NCBI GenBank assembly: GCA_914767715.1
Contig: OU612068.1
Coordinates: 14,322,001 to 14,386,000 of the forward strand
Source of the DNA: Membranipora membranacea
Taxonomy: Eukaryota > Bryozoa > Gymnolaemata > Cheilostomatida > Membraniporidae
DNA: 64,000 nucleotides
Direction of reading: 5' to 3'
Under the pieces are notes generated by a model that made no database searches, was not told where the DNA came from, and saw only the letters and a list, made by a program, of their open reading frames with translations. The position numbers and the translations under genes were made by a program. Positions 36,837 through 48,949 of this stretch are shown one piece after another; within the stretch, counting starts at the first letter, position 1; every line of letters starts with the position of its first letter.

Positions 36837-38971
36837 ATGGCATCGGCATCAGCATCAGCACCGATATCGCAGGCAGAGGATCAGCTAGATAAATTGATAG
36901 ACAGTTGGGACAAAGCGATCGGGTTAGGGAAATACTCACAGTTTGTTGAGGAATTTGAGAAAATCCTCCCACATATCCCATATCGCCTGCAGTGGCGGTG
37001 GAGGGATATATACCCTATAATTGAAATTCTCAAAAAGTTGGCCGAATCCAATATGAATTTGACTAAGTATGTATCTATCAAACTAGAAAAAACAGATCAA
37101 CCGGTAACAGCGATGGATCTTGGGGATCCTGTGGTTACATATACATTGGTCAAAAAAGTCGTTGACTCTCTCCTAACAGACCCACCTACTAGGTCTATAA
37201 AGACTGACCAGCAGAGTTCAGGAATACATGATGAGATAATACGATGGAGTCTCAATTTATGGTTTCTGCAAAGGCTCTATAGAGGAAGTCCGCAAATGCG
37301 CTATACAAGAAGAAAAGAATTTCTATTTCCATTCCAGTCCATTGTAATGAGCCAGGGATGCAAAATATTCAAGAAGTACTTTCTTGAAGGAAATAAACTC
37401 AAACAGAAACCAGCCAAGCCAAGTTTTCATATCCTGTTTGAAGACGCTAGCCTTGATTTAGTGAAACTTCTGTTTCTAGCTGAATCGGATGATGAATTTC
37501 AAAAGTATTTTGAGTATTTTGAGGAGCAAACTAACATTGCTCTGTTGTGTGAGGAACCAGAACTATTCGAGAAGGGAAGCGCTTTCAATTCACAATTGGA
37601 ATCTCAATCCTACTTCTTCATACCGAAAAACGATAATGCAGATGACGTGCCGGAAATGTATGGAGCACACATCTATCTGCTGCGCGAGGAGGGAGTATCT
37701 GGTTATATCAATTTTGAGGCGCACGGCGATATACCAGCAGAGGTAGAAGGCCTCATGGGAGATGTAGGCTTCAACAGACTTATAGAATATGATCCGGAAA
37801 CTTGGCGTACCCCAGATGTACTCAGAGATGTCCAGGCAAATCTTCAAATTCACCCGTGTTCGTTGCTCTTCATTAGCTTCTATACTCATGGTGTTAATCG
37901 TCACTTTCATGACCAGCAAAATTTCTATGCAGAGTACGATGTGCTATTAAAGATGCTCAATATGGGTGGATTAGAAAATATACCTAAGGTATGAGTGCAA
38001 CTTAAGCTGTTTCATACAGATATTCTACACACAATGCAATTTTTGTTCGACAGAAAGATTGATAATTGATTTATTGTATGGCCATCTCCGTAAAAGTTGT
38101 GAGAAAAATATTAGGTATACAATATATTATTGGGAAAGTTAGAATCTTAGGAGCTCATTTGATGTATTACAACACCTGAATGTATTTCCTCATTGCCCTA
38201 CATACTAATTCAACTCACTTCACATGCTTTGAAAGTGTCTCACTCTCCCAGTTACTCCTTGGTTCGTCCAATCTCACAAAGCAACATCAAAAATGAAGCA
38301 TTTAATTTGAGTATTTGCGCTTAAATTTTTTTGTACTATTCCACTGCTAGATGGTGGTGTACAATGTGATCTCATTCAGCAAAGATTCATGATAAATTAT
38401 CCTATGAGATGGTGAATTCAATTTATTTGCAAGAGCCTTTTCAGAATTCTGAACTATCCACAGTGATAGTCTTGTATCCTCCCTTTTGGTATTTCAGATA
38501 ATCTTCATTCAAGCGTGTGCAGGCTACCCTGAACACGGAGCTCGCCTAATAAAATACGCTCACCAAGGCGGAATACTGGAACCTGACGGCAGAACTATGG
38601 AATTTACTCGGCAAGACGCAGCCATCAGGCAAATCCAAGGAGAAATAATACACCTTCCAGAAAGGGAAAGAGAGGCAGTGTTGCTTGCTGAGAAAGAGGA
38701 ACTCCAGCGTAGGGTGAATGAGTATTCGAGGAACACTTTACTAATCACCAGTAGTAAGCCTGGAATAGATTCCGAGAGAACCTGCATTTGTACTTTTTTG
38801 GAGCTATGGAGCAAAAGACGTGGAGCAGATGTTCAAGAGGTCGCTAAGGAATTTATTCAATTTGAGATGGATGCAAGGACCAGAAAGCTCAGTGATTTGG
38901 GTTTTCGAGACCAAGATTATGACCCTTTTAGAGATTCTGTACCTACATCATTTAAATCAGGTGACAAATAG
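36837..38971 (+). CDS. Caspase-like cysteine protease (C14 fold), two exons
   Basis: Exon 1 is 36837-37988 and exon 2 is 38498-38971, phase 0, 541 residues. The ATG lies in a good context (ACCATGG) and is the first in frame. The catalytic dyad is visible as SFYTHG (His351; SHG in most caspases) and FIQACAG (Cys391; QACRG or QACGG in most), 40 residues apart as expected. A p10-like part follows: NTLLITSSKPG, corresponding to the FLLAYATAPG region, then a helix (CICTFLELW). The segment from about residue 15 to 110 is helical, and its IP...DIYPIIEILKKLAES resembles a DED-type death fold, but that is tentative. Caspases cleave after Asp in apoptosis or innate immunity. Here the Arg of the usual R.GTD motif is not conserved (EAHGDIPAE), so specificity or activity may differ. 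About 70 residues of Glu-rich helix separate the Cys from the p10-like part. Confidence 0.8.
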
Positions 38972-39210
38972 ATGCCATGAGAGAGTGAGAACCCCACTTA
39001 TATATTGACTTCTATTTATAGTAGATCACTTTGATACTGAATTAGATAACAGATTTAATCTTCTGGTCAAAGACTGATCAAAGTAAAAGCGTCTAACTAT
39101 TATCAACATTACCGATAGTGTGCACATTTTTTTTTAGGGAAAGTAGTGTTGCTTTAGCTTTATTGCCGGAAATACGGAATTATGACCTTTTTAACTAATA
39201 TAAGAATTTC
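38287..39210 (+). repeat. Tandem duplication unit, copy A (caspase terminal exon)
   Basis: About 920 bp covering the end of the caspase-like intron, the terminal exon and the proximal 3' UTR. It is repeated at 40289-41185, offset 2002 bp. The homology begins abruptly at ATCAAAAATGAAGCATTTAA and fades after the shared GCCGGAAATA near 39170. The intron and acceptor are as well conserved as the exon. Confidence 0.85.
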
Positions 39211-40150
39211 CAGTGGGAGATTTTACAATAGGCTTATAGAAATGTTATCCTGTAAAGCCCTGATCTTGATCCATAGTGTCTGTGGATATTGATTCAGAAA
39301 CAAATTTTTATTTATTTAGCTTATGCTCAAAGGAACTAAATCACTAACGGTTTCGCTAATGCTTTTTCTCAGAGGGCCCCTTGCTCTGTGTTTCGTGTTT
39401 GTTTTGTTTCGTTTTATCCCGTCTCAGTTCACATTTTCACTCATTGTACCATTTTGTTTTTAACCAAGGATAAACAATACCATTACACTACACAAACAAG
39501 ACTTTGTTTCAGTTTGTAAGAGTTATATTCCCAAATTGCTACAGAATTCATTCCATTGACTGTAAGGATGAATAGAGCTGTATCAAGAATTTAAGATAAT
39601 AGGAGCAAATGCTAACAATCAACACTCTCATTGTTAACATGCTCTATTGTGCAATATTATTCCTGTCACCCAACTTGACCATGTTGCCCATGTTGCCTCA
39701 ATGGCCATGAATTGGGACTACTCAAGATCGACATTGCAGACATGACTGCCCAACAAAACCCGGCAGCAGTTGACTGAAGGGGTATCAAATCCAATAATAT
39801 TAGCTTAGCGATGACCTTGCACTCTAACATAGATGGGAGGGGGATAGAGGTTACTCAAAAGTAAGCACTCTCTAACAAAGGTTCAGTCTGAGCTAAAAAT
39901 TGTAATCGATGCTTGTGGCTTGATAGGGAATCCACAAGCTACCTTTTCGATTTAATTTTTGGAAGCACAATTAGAAAAACACCATCATTTCAATCAATCC
40001 TCAAGATTATTGCCTGTGTAATTAGGGATAATCTTGATCTGAATGTGATATTGGCACCAGTTTAAACTCAAAGGTATCATTCATTTTTTTGGATTATGAG
40101 TTAGTTACATTGTTCTGAAAGCAATCCTAGAATCATCTCTTTTGGGAAGA

Positions 40151-40275
40151 GTATGAGGTGGCTCAGTTGATTAGAGCGCCGGACTTCAGCATGCACATGT
40201 TGAAGGTCTAGGCGGTACGAATCCCACTGCGGTCCATCACCTACTCGTGCATTGGTTGGCCCCTAGATGTGCTTC
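40151..40275 (+). mobile_element. tRNA-derived SINE-like element
   Basis: TGGCTCAGTTGATTAGAGCG resembles a tRNA D-arm/A-box and GGTACGAATCCC a B-box, spaced as in a tRNA. The anticodon arm is degenerate and there is no proper acceptor stem. It ends about 15 bp before the second caspase duplication unit begins. Confidence 0.5.
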
Positions 40276-40288
40276 GATCTGCCTTTTC

Positions 40289-41185
40289 ATCAAAAATGAA
40301 GCATTTAATTTGAGTATTTGCGCTTAAATTTTTTGGTACTATTCCAGTGCTAGATGGTGGTGTACAATGTGATCTCATACAGCAAAGATTCATGATAAAT
40401 TATCCTATGAGATGGTGAATTCAATTTATTTGCAAGAGCCTTTTCAGAATTCTTAACTATCCACAGTGATAGTCTTGTATCCTCTCTTTTGGTATTTCAG
40501 ATAATCTTCATTCAAGCGTGTGCAGGCTACCCTGGAAACGAAGATCTACTAATAAAATATGCTCACCAAGGCGGAATACTGGAACCTGACGTCAGAACTA
40601 TGGTATTTACTCAGCAAGACGCAGCAATAAGGCAAATCTCAGGAGAAATAACAGACCTTCCAGAAAGGGAACGAGAGGCAGTGTTGCTTGCTGAGAAAGA
40701 GGAACTCCAACGTAGGGTGAATGAGTATTCGAGGAACACTTTACTAATCACAAGTAGTAAGCCTGGAATGGATTGCCAGACCGCTAGCATTTGTAAATTT
40801 TTGGATTTATGGAGAGAAAGATGGGGCGCAGGTTTAGCATATGCTCAAGAGGTAGCAAAGCGATTGATTGAATTGGAGACTGGAAAAAGGGGCAAACAGC
40901 TCTCTGATCGATATCATCCTGAGCCAGCACCTGATTATGATGAAATTTTGGATTCTGTACCTTTATTATTCATAAGTGACGAATAGATGCCTGAGAGAGT
41001 GATGACAACACTTATATATTGACTACTATCTTCAGTGGATCAAAGTATGGCCAAAGCAAAAGCGTCAAACTTATTATCAACATTACCGATAGTGTGCACA
41101 ATTTTTTTAGGGAAAATAATTATTGCTTTAGTTTTTTTGCCGGAAATAAGGAATGATGACCTCATTTATTAATTTAAGAATGTTT
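40289..41185 (+). repeat. Tandem duplication unit, copy B
   Basis: Second copy of the unit at 38287-39210. It carries the intron end, the acceptor (GGTATTTCAG), a full alternative terminal exon and matching 3' UTR (ACATTACCGATAGTGTGCACA). The first caspase exon is not duplicated. Confidence 0.85.
40501..40986 (+). CDS. Second copy of the caspase-like terminal exon
   Basis: It begins at an intact TTTCAG acceptor with the same phase as 38498 and stays open for 161 codons. It encodes the catalytic-Cys motif FIQACAGYPG and the same p10-like part. Spliced to 36837-37988 it would give a 545-residue alternative isoform. Differences cluster after the SSKPG motif: the first copy reads IDSERT, this one MDCQTA, and the C-terminal 60 residues diverge strongly. 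No first exon of its own is seen within 1.5 kb upstream, so alternative terminal exon use is more likely than an independent gene. It could also be an unused relic, but the frame is undamaged. Confidence 0.7.
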   Translation: MIFIQACAGYPGNEDLLIKYAHQGGILEPDVRTMVFTQQDAAIRQISGEITDLPEREREAVLLAEKEELQRRVNEYSRNTLLITSSKPGMDCQTASICKFLDLWRERWGAGLAYAQEVAKRLIELETGKRGKQLSDRYHPEPAPDYDEILDSVPLLFISDE

Positions 41186-42231
41186 ACCTTTCAGAAAATT
41201 CATTTAAACATTGTAATTTTTTAAACATGTTGTTTTTATCAGCAGTGTGCAGTATTGCAACTGCCTCAATCATGATACTGGTCTTGGGGTACATATTCGG
41301 CTCAGTTAGTTGCTGGCAAAGGCTTTTTGTGTCCTTGGCTGTACCACTGTATATATGAATTAGCAGTTTTGAGTAATCAATATTGTTCAACTGCCTATCC
41401 ATGCCAGCTCAGCGATAAAAAGTGCAAATGAGTCTAAACCACAAAGCTTGAGTCAAACAACTAGCCCTTGCTCCATTTGGAGACGTCTATAATATACTGC
41501 TTCAGAAATTTCAGCCGTCACCTGTAAATATTATTCTTATTTCATTATTCTAACTGCAATATAAATACTATTCTTGTTTAAACACCCATTATTGTTTGCT
41601 TTCCTTTTCCCCCCCATAACCCCCCCCCCCCCCCCCCCCCCCGTTTTCTATAGCTTTCTCTATTACCAGATGTGCCACATCAGCTTAATAGCCGCCCCCT
41701 GTTCTCACCAAGCAAATATTAAGTTATATAGTCCGAATCTCCACCCTGTTGTACTGGAATAGTTATAAAATATAGTATACTATGTATATGCATCCCTACT
41801 CAGTTCTTGTCCCAAGCAAGTCCTCGCTTGAGACCCAAGTTTGTTAAAGATCACTATGACAGCTTTCAGCGGTAAACCATCTAGATCTATCACAAAACGG
41901 ACCAGCCTGTTTTAACAGATAAAGTCGGGGCGTATGCCTGTCCGACTTCGGGGTATTTCGGTGCGAACTTAGGGGTGGTGTTTTGTCACAGAATCTCATC
42001 AATCTCGTCAATCTACAGATAGATACTAACAATCTACTTGACATTATTATTTTTGTTAACTGGAAAGTCTTGCCAAAACTACTGGAGTGCTTCAATATAC
42101 CCACAAAAGATTTGATACACAAAAACTCATCAATATTCAATTCTTCTTAATTCCAATAAAATTTAACACTCAGGTAAGTTAACACAGTCCTCCTAAAAAA
42201 CTTTAGGCTAAACTGGGAATTACGATTGCAC
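41186..42231. other. AT-rich spacer with a C homopolymer
   Basis: No exon is supported. A 23-base C run lies at 41620-41642, directly after other C-rich sequence. The transposon-rich part starts at about 42232. Confidence 0.5.
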
Positions 42232-43374
42232 AACACACCAGATACCTTAGCCTTTGATATACTCTCTTTGTGTGTAAACAAAGCCCCTTCCATGGCAAGC
42301 CTTCAATTCAATCAATGTATGAGGCACAATATAATCCTATGTCCTAAATGCAACAAGTACAATTATAATCCGCTACAGGTGGCCCAATACTGTTAATACC
42401 AAAGATTACAAATTGTTAATACTACATTTTTTACAAAATCATGAAATAAATTATCGATGATGCTGATTCAAATATGTGCAGATCTTGGTACTGGATTTTT
42501 ATTCTTGTGTAGTTTAGTTGTAATTTGCATGTATGTATAGGTTTTTTTGCACCTTTGTCAAACATCTGATTGTTGTGAAAGTGCTTGAGTTTTATACTAT
42601 TTAGACTTGCTCCACGACCAGTAGAGCTTCCTGAGCCAGACTACTAGAAGTGCATGGCAAGCTAGTGCAACCATGACGTGAATGGTTATTATTATTATTA
42701 TAATCTCATATGACACATGCTTCTACAATATACTGACTCTGTGGGTTCAGAAAGATCTTCCTTGTAATTTTGTGATGGCTTATTTAGTCAACACAAACGG
42801 GTATGCATCTTGCAATTTAGAAATTGTGGCTAAAATGGATTATATTTTATTTGCTTCGATTATTTAATGCAGAAAGCGTGCTAACAAGAATGAGATGCAT
42901 TCAAGAGTTGGTGGCATACGTTAGGAGTGTCAGTCGCTCAGCGCGCATGTGTTGGAGGTCATGGTTCTGGTAAGCCCTGAGGGCTTGTCGATAGGCAGCC
43001 ATGGGTTTCTCTGTGATTACAGATTTTTGCAAGAAACTGTTCTATGAATACTGAATTGCAATCTACCTATTATGATAAAGGGAAGGTTACCAAAATATGA
43101 ACAGATCTCGGTACTGAGCATAGGGACTCGTAAGTTAAAATTGAGATAGGAGCTGGGCGATGTTTAACACAGCATAATTCATTATGCTAGCAATATCAAT
43201 TGTAAGCAGAGGCTGTACACACAGCATTCTTCTCAGAGAGTGTTATCATGTGTTGCCTTTCATAATATAATTTGTAATTTTGGTGACAAGATTAAATTAA
43301 CATAATATCATAATTGTGTCTGTTTATGCTGTGCAATGTCCCTCTGTTTAGTCCTACAATCAAATGATATACTA
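42232..43374 (+). mobile_element. Older related element, left part
   Basis: It aligns with the interior of the 4.4-kb element from about 43742 onward (shared TACGATTGC, CCTTAGCCTTTGATATACTC, CTGACTCTGTGGGTT) but is clearly more diverged. It lacks the hairpin element found in the younger copies. It is cut at 43374 by insertion of copy 1 and resumes at 47788. Confidence 0.75.
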
Positions 43375-44274
43375 CTCAGTTCATTAAAAGTATTGGCTGA
43401 TTTTGGTGATTATCTCCTCCTGACCAAACTTTGAACTTCACTCTAGGGAAGTGTATTTTAACATGGGTGAACTAAACCCACATATAATTATGTATTATAC
43501 CAATATAAACCCAATGAGCTACAATAATATTATTTCTCAAAGAAATCTACAAAAAACAGCCGTTACTATCAAAGTAATGTATCGCACACCTACTTCCAAT
43601 AGTCCGATTACTTCCAAATTTCTTTTGGTTATTCAGAATAGGGCTGTCCAGATATGCCGATTTTTGCATCATTGTAAGTTGCATGCAAGCAAAATGTAAC
43701 ATGTATATCTGTTTTTTGAAAGTATGCCTGATGTGTGCTTACGATTGCGCAATACACCAGAGACCTTAGCCTTTGATATACTCTCTTTGTCTAAACAAAG
43801 CCTCTTCTATAACAAGCTTTCAATTTAATCGATGTATGAGGCACAATATTCCTATGTCCCAAATGCAACAAGTACAATTATAATCTGCTACTGGTAGCCT
43901 AATACTGTGATTACCAAAGATCATAAATTGTTAATACTACATTTTACAAAATATTCTGATCATGAATTAAATGATTCGAATTCAGTAATTTAGCAGGAAA
44001 TCTCATCATTCAACTTCAAATGTGGAAATAAGTCTTAGGCACAAATGGTCTTGATTGGTTTCCCATCTTATTTCAATGATTAATATCTCAACAAAATTTT
44101 TATTCATGTGTAGTTTAGTTGTAATTTCATGTATATATAGGTTTTTTCACCTTTGTCAAACATTTGATCGTCTAGAAAGTGCTTGAGTTTTATATTATTC
44201 AATCGACTTGCTCCACGACCAGTAGAGCCTCCTGAGTCAAGCTACTAGAAGTGCATGGCAAGCTAGTGCAACCA

Positions 44275-44376
44275 TAGTCTAAGTGCTCAGACTCCAAGGC
44301 GCAGGGAGTTGCTTGCGCAAACTATAATAGTTTGCGCAGTAACTCCCTGCGCCTTGGAGTCTGGGCACTTAGACTA
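44275..44376. mobile_element. Hairpin MITE, copy 1
   Basis: A 102-bp near-perfect palindrome starting TAGTCTAAGTGC and ending GCACTTAGACTA, flanked by the 9-bp direct repeat GTGCAACCA. The empty site is preserved in the older element at about 42668 (GTGCAACCATGACG), which proves insertion. A 9-bp duplication suggests Mutator-like mobilisation. Confidence 0.85.
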
Positions 44377-45571
44377 GTGCAACCATGATGCGAATGGCTA
44401 TTATTATTATTATTATAATCTCACATGACACATGCCTCCAAAATATACTGACTCTGTGGGTTTGGAAAGATCTTCTTTGTAATTTTGTGATGGCTTATTT
44501 AGTCAACACAAACGGGTATGAATCTTTCAATTTAGAAATTGTGGTTAAAATAGATTATATTTTATTAGCTTCGATTGTTTGATGCAGAAAGCGTGCTATC
44601 AAGAATGAGATGGATTTAAGAGTTGGTGACATACGTTAGAGTGTCAGTCGCACAGCGCGCATGCGTTGGAGGTCAGGGGTTTTGTTAGCCCCGAGGGCTT
44701 GTCAATTGGGATGCATGGGTTTCTCTTTGATTACAGATTATAGCAAGAAGCTGATCTATGAATACTGAATTGCAATCTAACTATTATGATAAATGGAAGG
44801 TTACCAAAATATGTGCATATCTTGGCACTGAGCATAGGGATTCATAAGTTAAAATTTAGATAGGAGCTGGAAAGTGTTTAACACAGAGTAATTCATTATG
44901 CTAGCAATATCAATTGTAAGCAGAGGCTGTACACACAGCATTCTTCTCATAGAGTGTTATCATGTGTTGCTATTCACAATAAAATATCTAATTGTGTGGC
45001 TAATTAAAATTGTTTTTAAAAACAGGAGCACAAGCTATCGTTTGGTGACAAGATTGAGTCAACATAATCTCATAATTGTGTTGGTTTGTGATGGTTTGTG
45101 TTGTCGCAATGTCTCTCTGTTTAGTCATACAATCAAAAGATTTACTATGTAGTGCTCTCATATTTACAGGTAGGCATACTAGTAGTGATTGCTTATTTAT
45201 TTATTTATAGAGGCTTACAAAAGGATGGCTAATAATTTAGGTTAGCACAATACAATTTTGAATATTATCATGGGCTAAGGCCCCTGTAACTCCTTGCTCT
45301 CTGTATGGCATCACAGCCAATAACACAGTGAGCAATATCCTCATGACAGTAGATACAATAGTAAAAACCTTTCATACTGTGATTTATCTGGATAACCAAC
45401 TAACTATATTGACTTCAAGCTGTTGATGGCATATGGCCGAGGAGCTATTGGTGACTGCATTTGGAAAACTTCTAACTCAAATTAAGCTGCAAAACAAAAT
45501 CCCTCCCCTGCCTTCTCTGGTCTTCACCTGATTGATTTGATTGATTTATTACATATCACGGACAATATTAC

Positions 45572-46929
45572 CAGGGCTCTCAACCACTCAGATTTAGCCC
45601 GAGTTACTCAGATTTTTGGGTTCAACTCAGGCTTCTCAGGGGATTTTAAAATGTGAGCTAAAACTCAGATTTTGCTCGTTGGCGGAGATGAATAATATAT
45701 AAACAATGCTAAATGTTGCATTACAATAATTTATGTCATATTATTAATGAATGATCAGGTATTAGATTCTAGTTGTGATAAGCTATGCTCTCACTGCGCT
45801 GCCTATTCAAGTCATTTATGTGAGATTCCAATTTGTATTTGAGAACGCTTTTCAAATTTAGCTTGTAATGAACTTGACATGATTGAATGAACCTAGTCTT
45901 TAATTTGAATATCAACACATTACACCCAACTTGCCTTTCTGTCAAAGCATCTCGGTTCAGACTGAGATGACATCAAACTTTTGCATGTGAATAATGTGTG
46001 GTATTTGTTGTGGGTATTTGATTTCATTTGTGATAAGCTATGCTCTTATTGCTCTCCCAGTGATTTGCAAATAGATTATTATGGCTAAATAGAAATTTGA
46101 ATTTTAGGAATGTTAAAAAAGTCATTTTGCAGGTGAACCGGATAAATCCAGGCAATGATTTCAATAGCATCACATTACATCAATTATATGCCTTTCTACC
46201 CTGGCAGCTCCATTCGTCAGCCTTTAAAACAATATTTGTACAAACATATTTTTACATCATGGGGATTCATTTTCACCTGTGGCGATGGCCTTGGTTAGTC
46301 CATATGAATTGGTTTATCTGGATCAAATCTAAAATTATTTACGATTTTAAGTATACAAGCGATGCTCTAGGTTTTTATTGATTTACTAGCTATTAAAAAC
46401 ATGAAATGTTGCGAGAAAAGGATGCATATACTTTGTCATTAAAGGAGCTTGCTACTAATGTATGGAACTTGCATTTGAGGGCATCGCTCTAGGAAATTTT
46501 GTATGATGTGATGCTCATCAGCAGAACAGCACAATAATATCGAGGTCGCCTACGTCAAGCCTCAAATTCTTGGCAACGTTAAAAACTTTTCTTAGTAATT
46601 TCTTGTCTATGGTATATATGCTCGTGTGCAAAACAGGCAGACAATACATCAAGAGGGAAACTACAAAACTTTTGAACATCATGGAAGCTAATGGCTTTGT
46701 ACTTAGATGCAACATTTTTTTAACAACATACATTCTTTGACTTGCTTTGCCAGCTATTCTTTGCACATAATCTTCAAATCCCAGGTATTTCACCCGACAA
46801 TATTTCGGTACCATCTCAGACATACCCTCAGCTGTTTATGCTCAGGGCGTTTTACACCTTTAAAGTACCACTATGGGACATGCTAATATCAAAACTCAGG
46901 TTTCGAATCCTCCCAGGTTGAGAGCCCTG
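45572..46929. mobile_element. hAT-like nested element, copy 1
   Basis: The inverted ends CAGGGCTCTCAACC and GGTTGAGAGCCCTG bound 1358 bp, flanked by ATATTAC on both sides (7-8 bp duplication). CAGGG ends and this duplication length are typical of hAT transposons. It is absent from the equivalent place in the older relative (about 48160-48175). There is no hAT transposase. It carries a retrotransposon fragment instead. Confidence 0.75.
46518..46823 (-). pseudogene. Reverse-transcriptase C-terminal fragment, copy 1
   Basis: A 101-codon frame resembles the region after the polymerase core of non-LTR retrotransposons: CRVKYLGFEDYVQRIAGKAS, then LHLSTKPLASMMFKSFVVSL and a Leu/Lys-rich end. It has no catalytic motifs. 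It sits inside the hAT-like element in reverse orientation, apparently captured or inserted there before the larger element spread. Confidence 0.6.
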
Positions 46930-47787
46930 ATATTACATAATCAAATAGTAACTAGAAACCAGAAGTATTTTATATCTGATATCATATGCCTTCATAATAA
47001 CAATACTACTACTATTAAGGCTTCTTTGAGGGAAGGATTTGGGATTTTAACGTGACATTTATTTTCGCACAAATCAGAAGCACTGCCCAATCTATTTTAC
47101 TTGAAAGACAGTAATTTATGTTTGAAACAACCCTAATAATCTTCAATAATTTTTAATTGACATTGTTTCCTCAATCAATCCTTGTTTAAAATGTGATAGT
47201 GTCAGGCCTTCTTGTGTATTTCTTAGGATTGAAATATTTCATAATTGTTTGATGGGTATCCCTGGCTTAAATTTATTTCATATCACTGGGCAAGGTCAGT
47301 TGACACAAGTACCAGTAGATGAATTATGCGTCCTCATTTAATCCCCCCCACTCAAAAACTTTGACCCCATCCAGCAAAAATTAGAACCAGTAGTATTGAA
47401 TTTGGATTGGATTGGAAATAGTAAATCAAATATCTATCGCTACCTATTCTCTTGCTATCTTGCAAGTATAAGGGTTTACGGAGAGTTATTTAATCAGATT
47501 GACACAATCTGCTTGGTGCTTGGAGTTTGAAATAAAACCTGTATACAGGGAGTACTTGTATGCTGGTATAATTTCTGATATTTGGAGACATTCAATTTTG
47601 ATCCTAGATTCTTCCTCTGTAAAGAATTCTCTCATTTAAGTTTGTATGTTTACCTGGATACAAGGACGGGATATGATAAATTAGGCAAAGTGGGATAGCT
47701 TCTAATTGATATTAAGTACGACATTGTATGAAAATGAGAAGATAACTCTACAGCAACTTGAAGCCAAAATACTTTTAATGAACTGAG

Positions 47788-48943
47788 TATGTAGTGCACT
47801 CACATTAACAGGAAGGCCTACTAGAAGTGATTGCTGGCATCAGGCTTACAAAACGATGGCTAATAATTTAGGCTAGCACAATATAACTTTGGATTCTATC
47901 TTGAGCTAAGGCCGGTGTTACTCATTGCTCTCTGTATGTTGTCACAGCCATCAACACAGTGAACAATATCCTCATGACAGTAGATACCATAGTAAATACC
48001 TTTCATACTGTGATTCATCTGGATACCAAACTAACCATGACTTCAAGCTGTTTATGGCATATGGCCAAGGAGCTATTGGTGACTGCATTTGAGAAATTTC
48101 TAGTTCAAATTAAGCTGCAAAACAAAATCCCTGATGCCTTTTCTGGTGTTTACCTGATCATAACAAAATAGAACCTGAACTATTTTATATCTGATATAAT
48201 ATGCCTTTATAATAACAATACTACTACTATAAGGGCTTCTTTGAGGGAATTTGGGATTTGAACGAGACATTTATTTTTGCTCAAACCTATTTTTAAATAT
48301 TTTGCTTAAAAATTTTAATTTTGAAACAACCCTAAAAATAACCTCGATAATTTTCAATTGACATTGTTTCCTTGGTTAATCTTTGTTTGAAATATGATAG
48401 TGTCAGGCCTTCTTGTGTATTTCTTAGGATTAAAATATTTCATTATTGTTTGATGGGTATTTTGTTCATATCACTGGATTAGACTGAACCAACAGGCTAC
48501 CCTCCCGGAGGGCCGTCGTACGGAAAGATAGAGACTATTAGTTTAGTTTATCACTAGATAAGGTGGGTTGATTCAAGTACCAGTAGATGAGTTATGCGTC
48601 CTCATTTAATCCATCCACTTAAAAACTTTGACCCAGTCCAGCAAAAATTAAAACCAGTAGTATTGAATTTGAACCGGAAATAGTAAACCAAGTATCTATC
48701 GCAATCTATTTTATTGCTTTCTTGTAAGTATAACAGTTTTTGGAGAGTTATTTAACCAGATTGACACAATTAATTGATTGTTCTGCTTGGAGTTTGAAAT
48801 AATACCTGTATTACAGGAAGAGCTTGTATGCTGGTAAAATTTCTGATATTTGAAGACATTCAATTTTGGATTGAAGATGAAGATATCCTAGAGTCTGCTT
48901 CTGTACAAAACTGTTTGTATGTTTAGCCGAATACAAGGACGGG
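47788..48943 (+). mobile_element. Older related element, right part
   Basis: It continues the element cut at 43374. It matches the younger copy from about 45150 (TATGTAGTGC) to TACAAGGACGGG at 48943 but lacks the hAT-like insert, and has its own small insert near 48500. It ends directly against the retrotransposon remnant. Confidence 0.7.
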
Positions 48944-48949
48944 AGTAGA

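Larger units (their letters stand above)
43375..47787 (+). mobile_element. 4.4-kb inverted-repeat element, copy 1
   Basis: It is bounded by 20-bp perfect terminal inverted repeats (CTCAGTTCATTAAAAGTATT at 43375 and its complement ending at 47787). The flanks TA/TA are a 2-bp target duplication, confirmed by the uninterrupted homologous site ACTATGTAG at about 45150. It is 4413 bp long and nearly identical to 50737-55146. No transposase frame is visible, so it is presumably mobilised in trans. It carries a hAT-like insert (45572-46929) and a hairpin element (44275-44376). The superfamily is unknown. A 2-bp duplication recalls Tc1/mariner, but the other copy is flanked by AT, not TA. Confidence 0.88.

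Noticed and set aside
41574-41762. Open frame with a poly-proline run
   Set aside because: The prolines are produced by a C homopolymer next to transposon-rich DNA; there is no homology or splice support.
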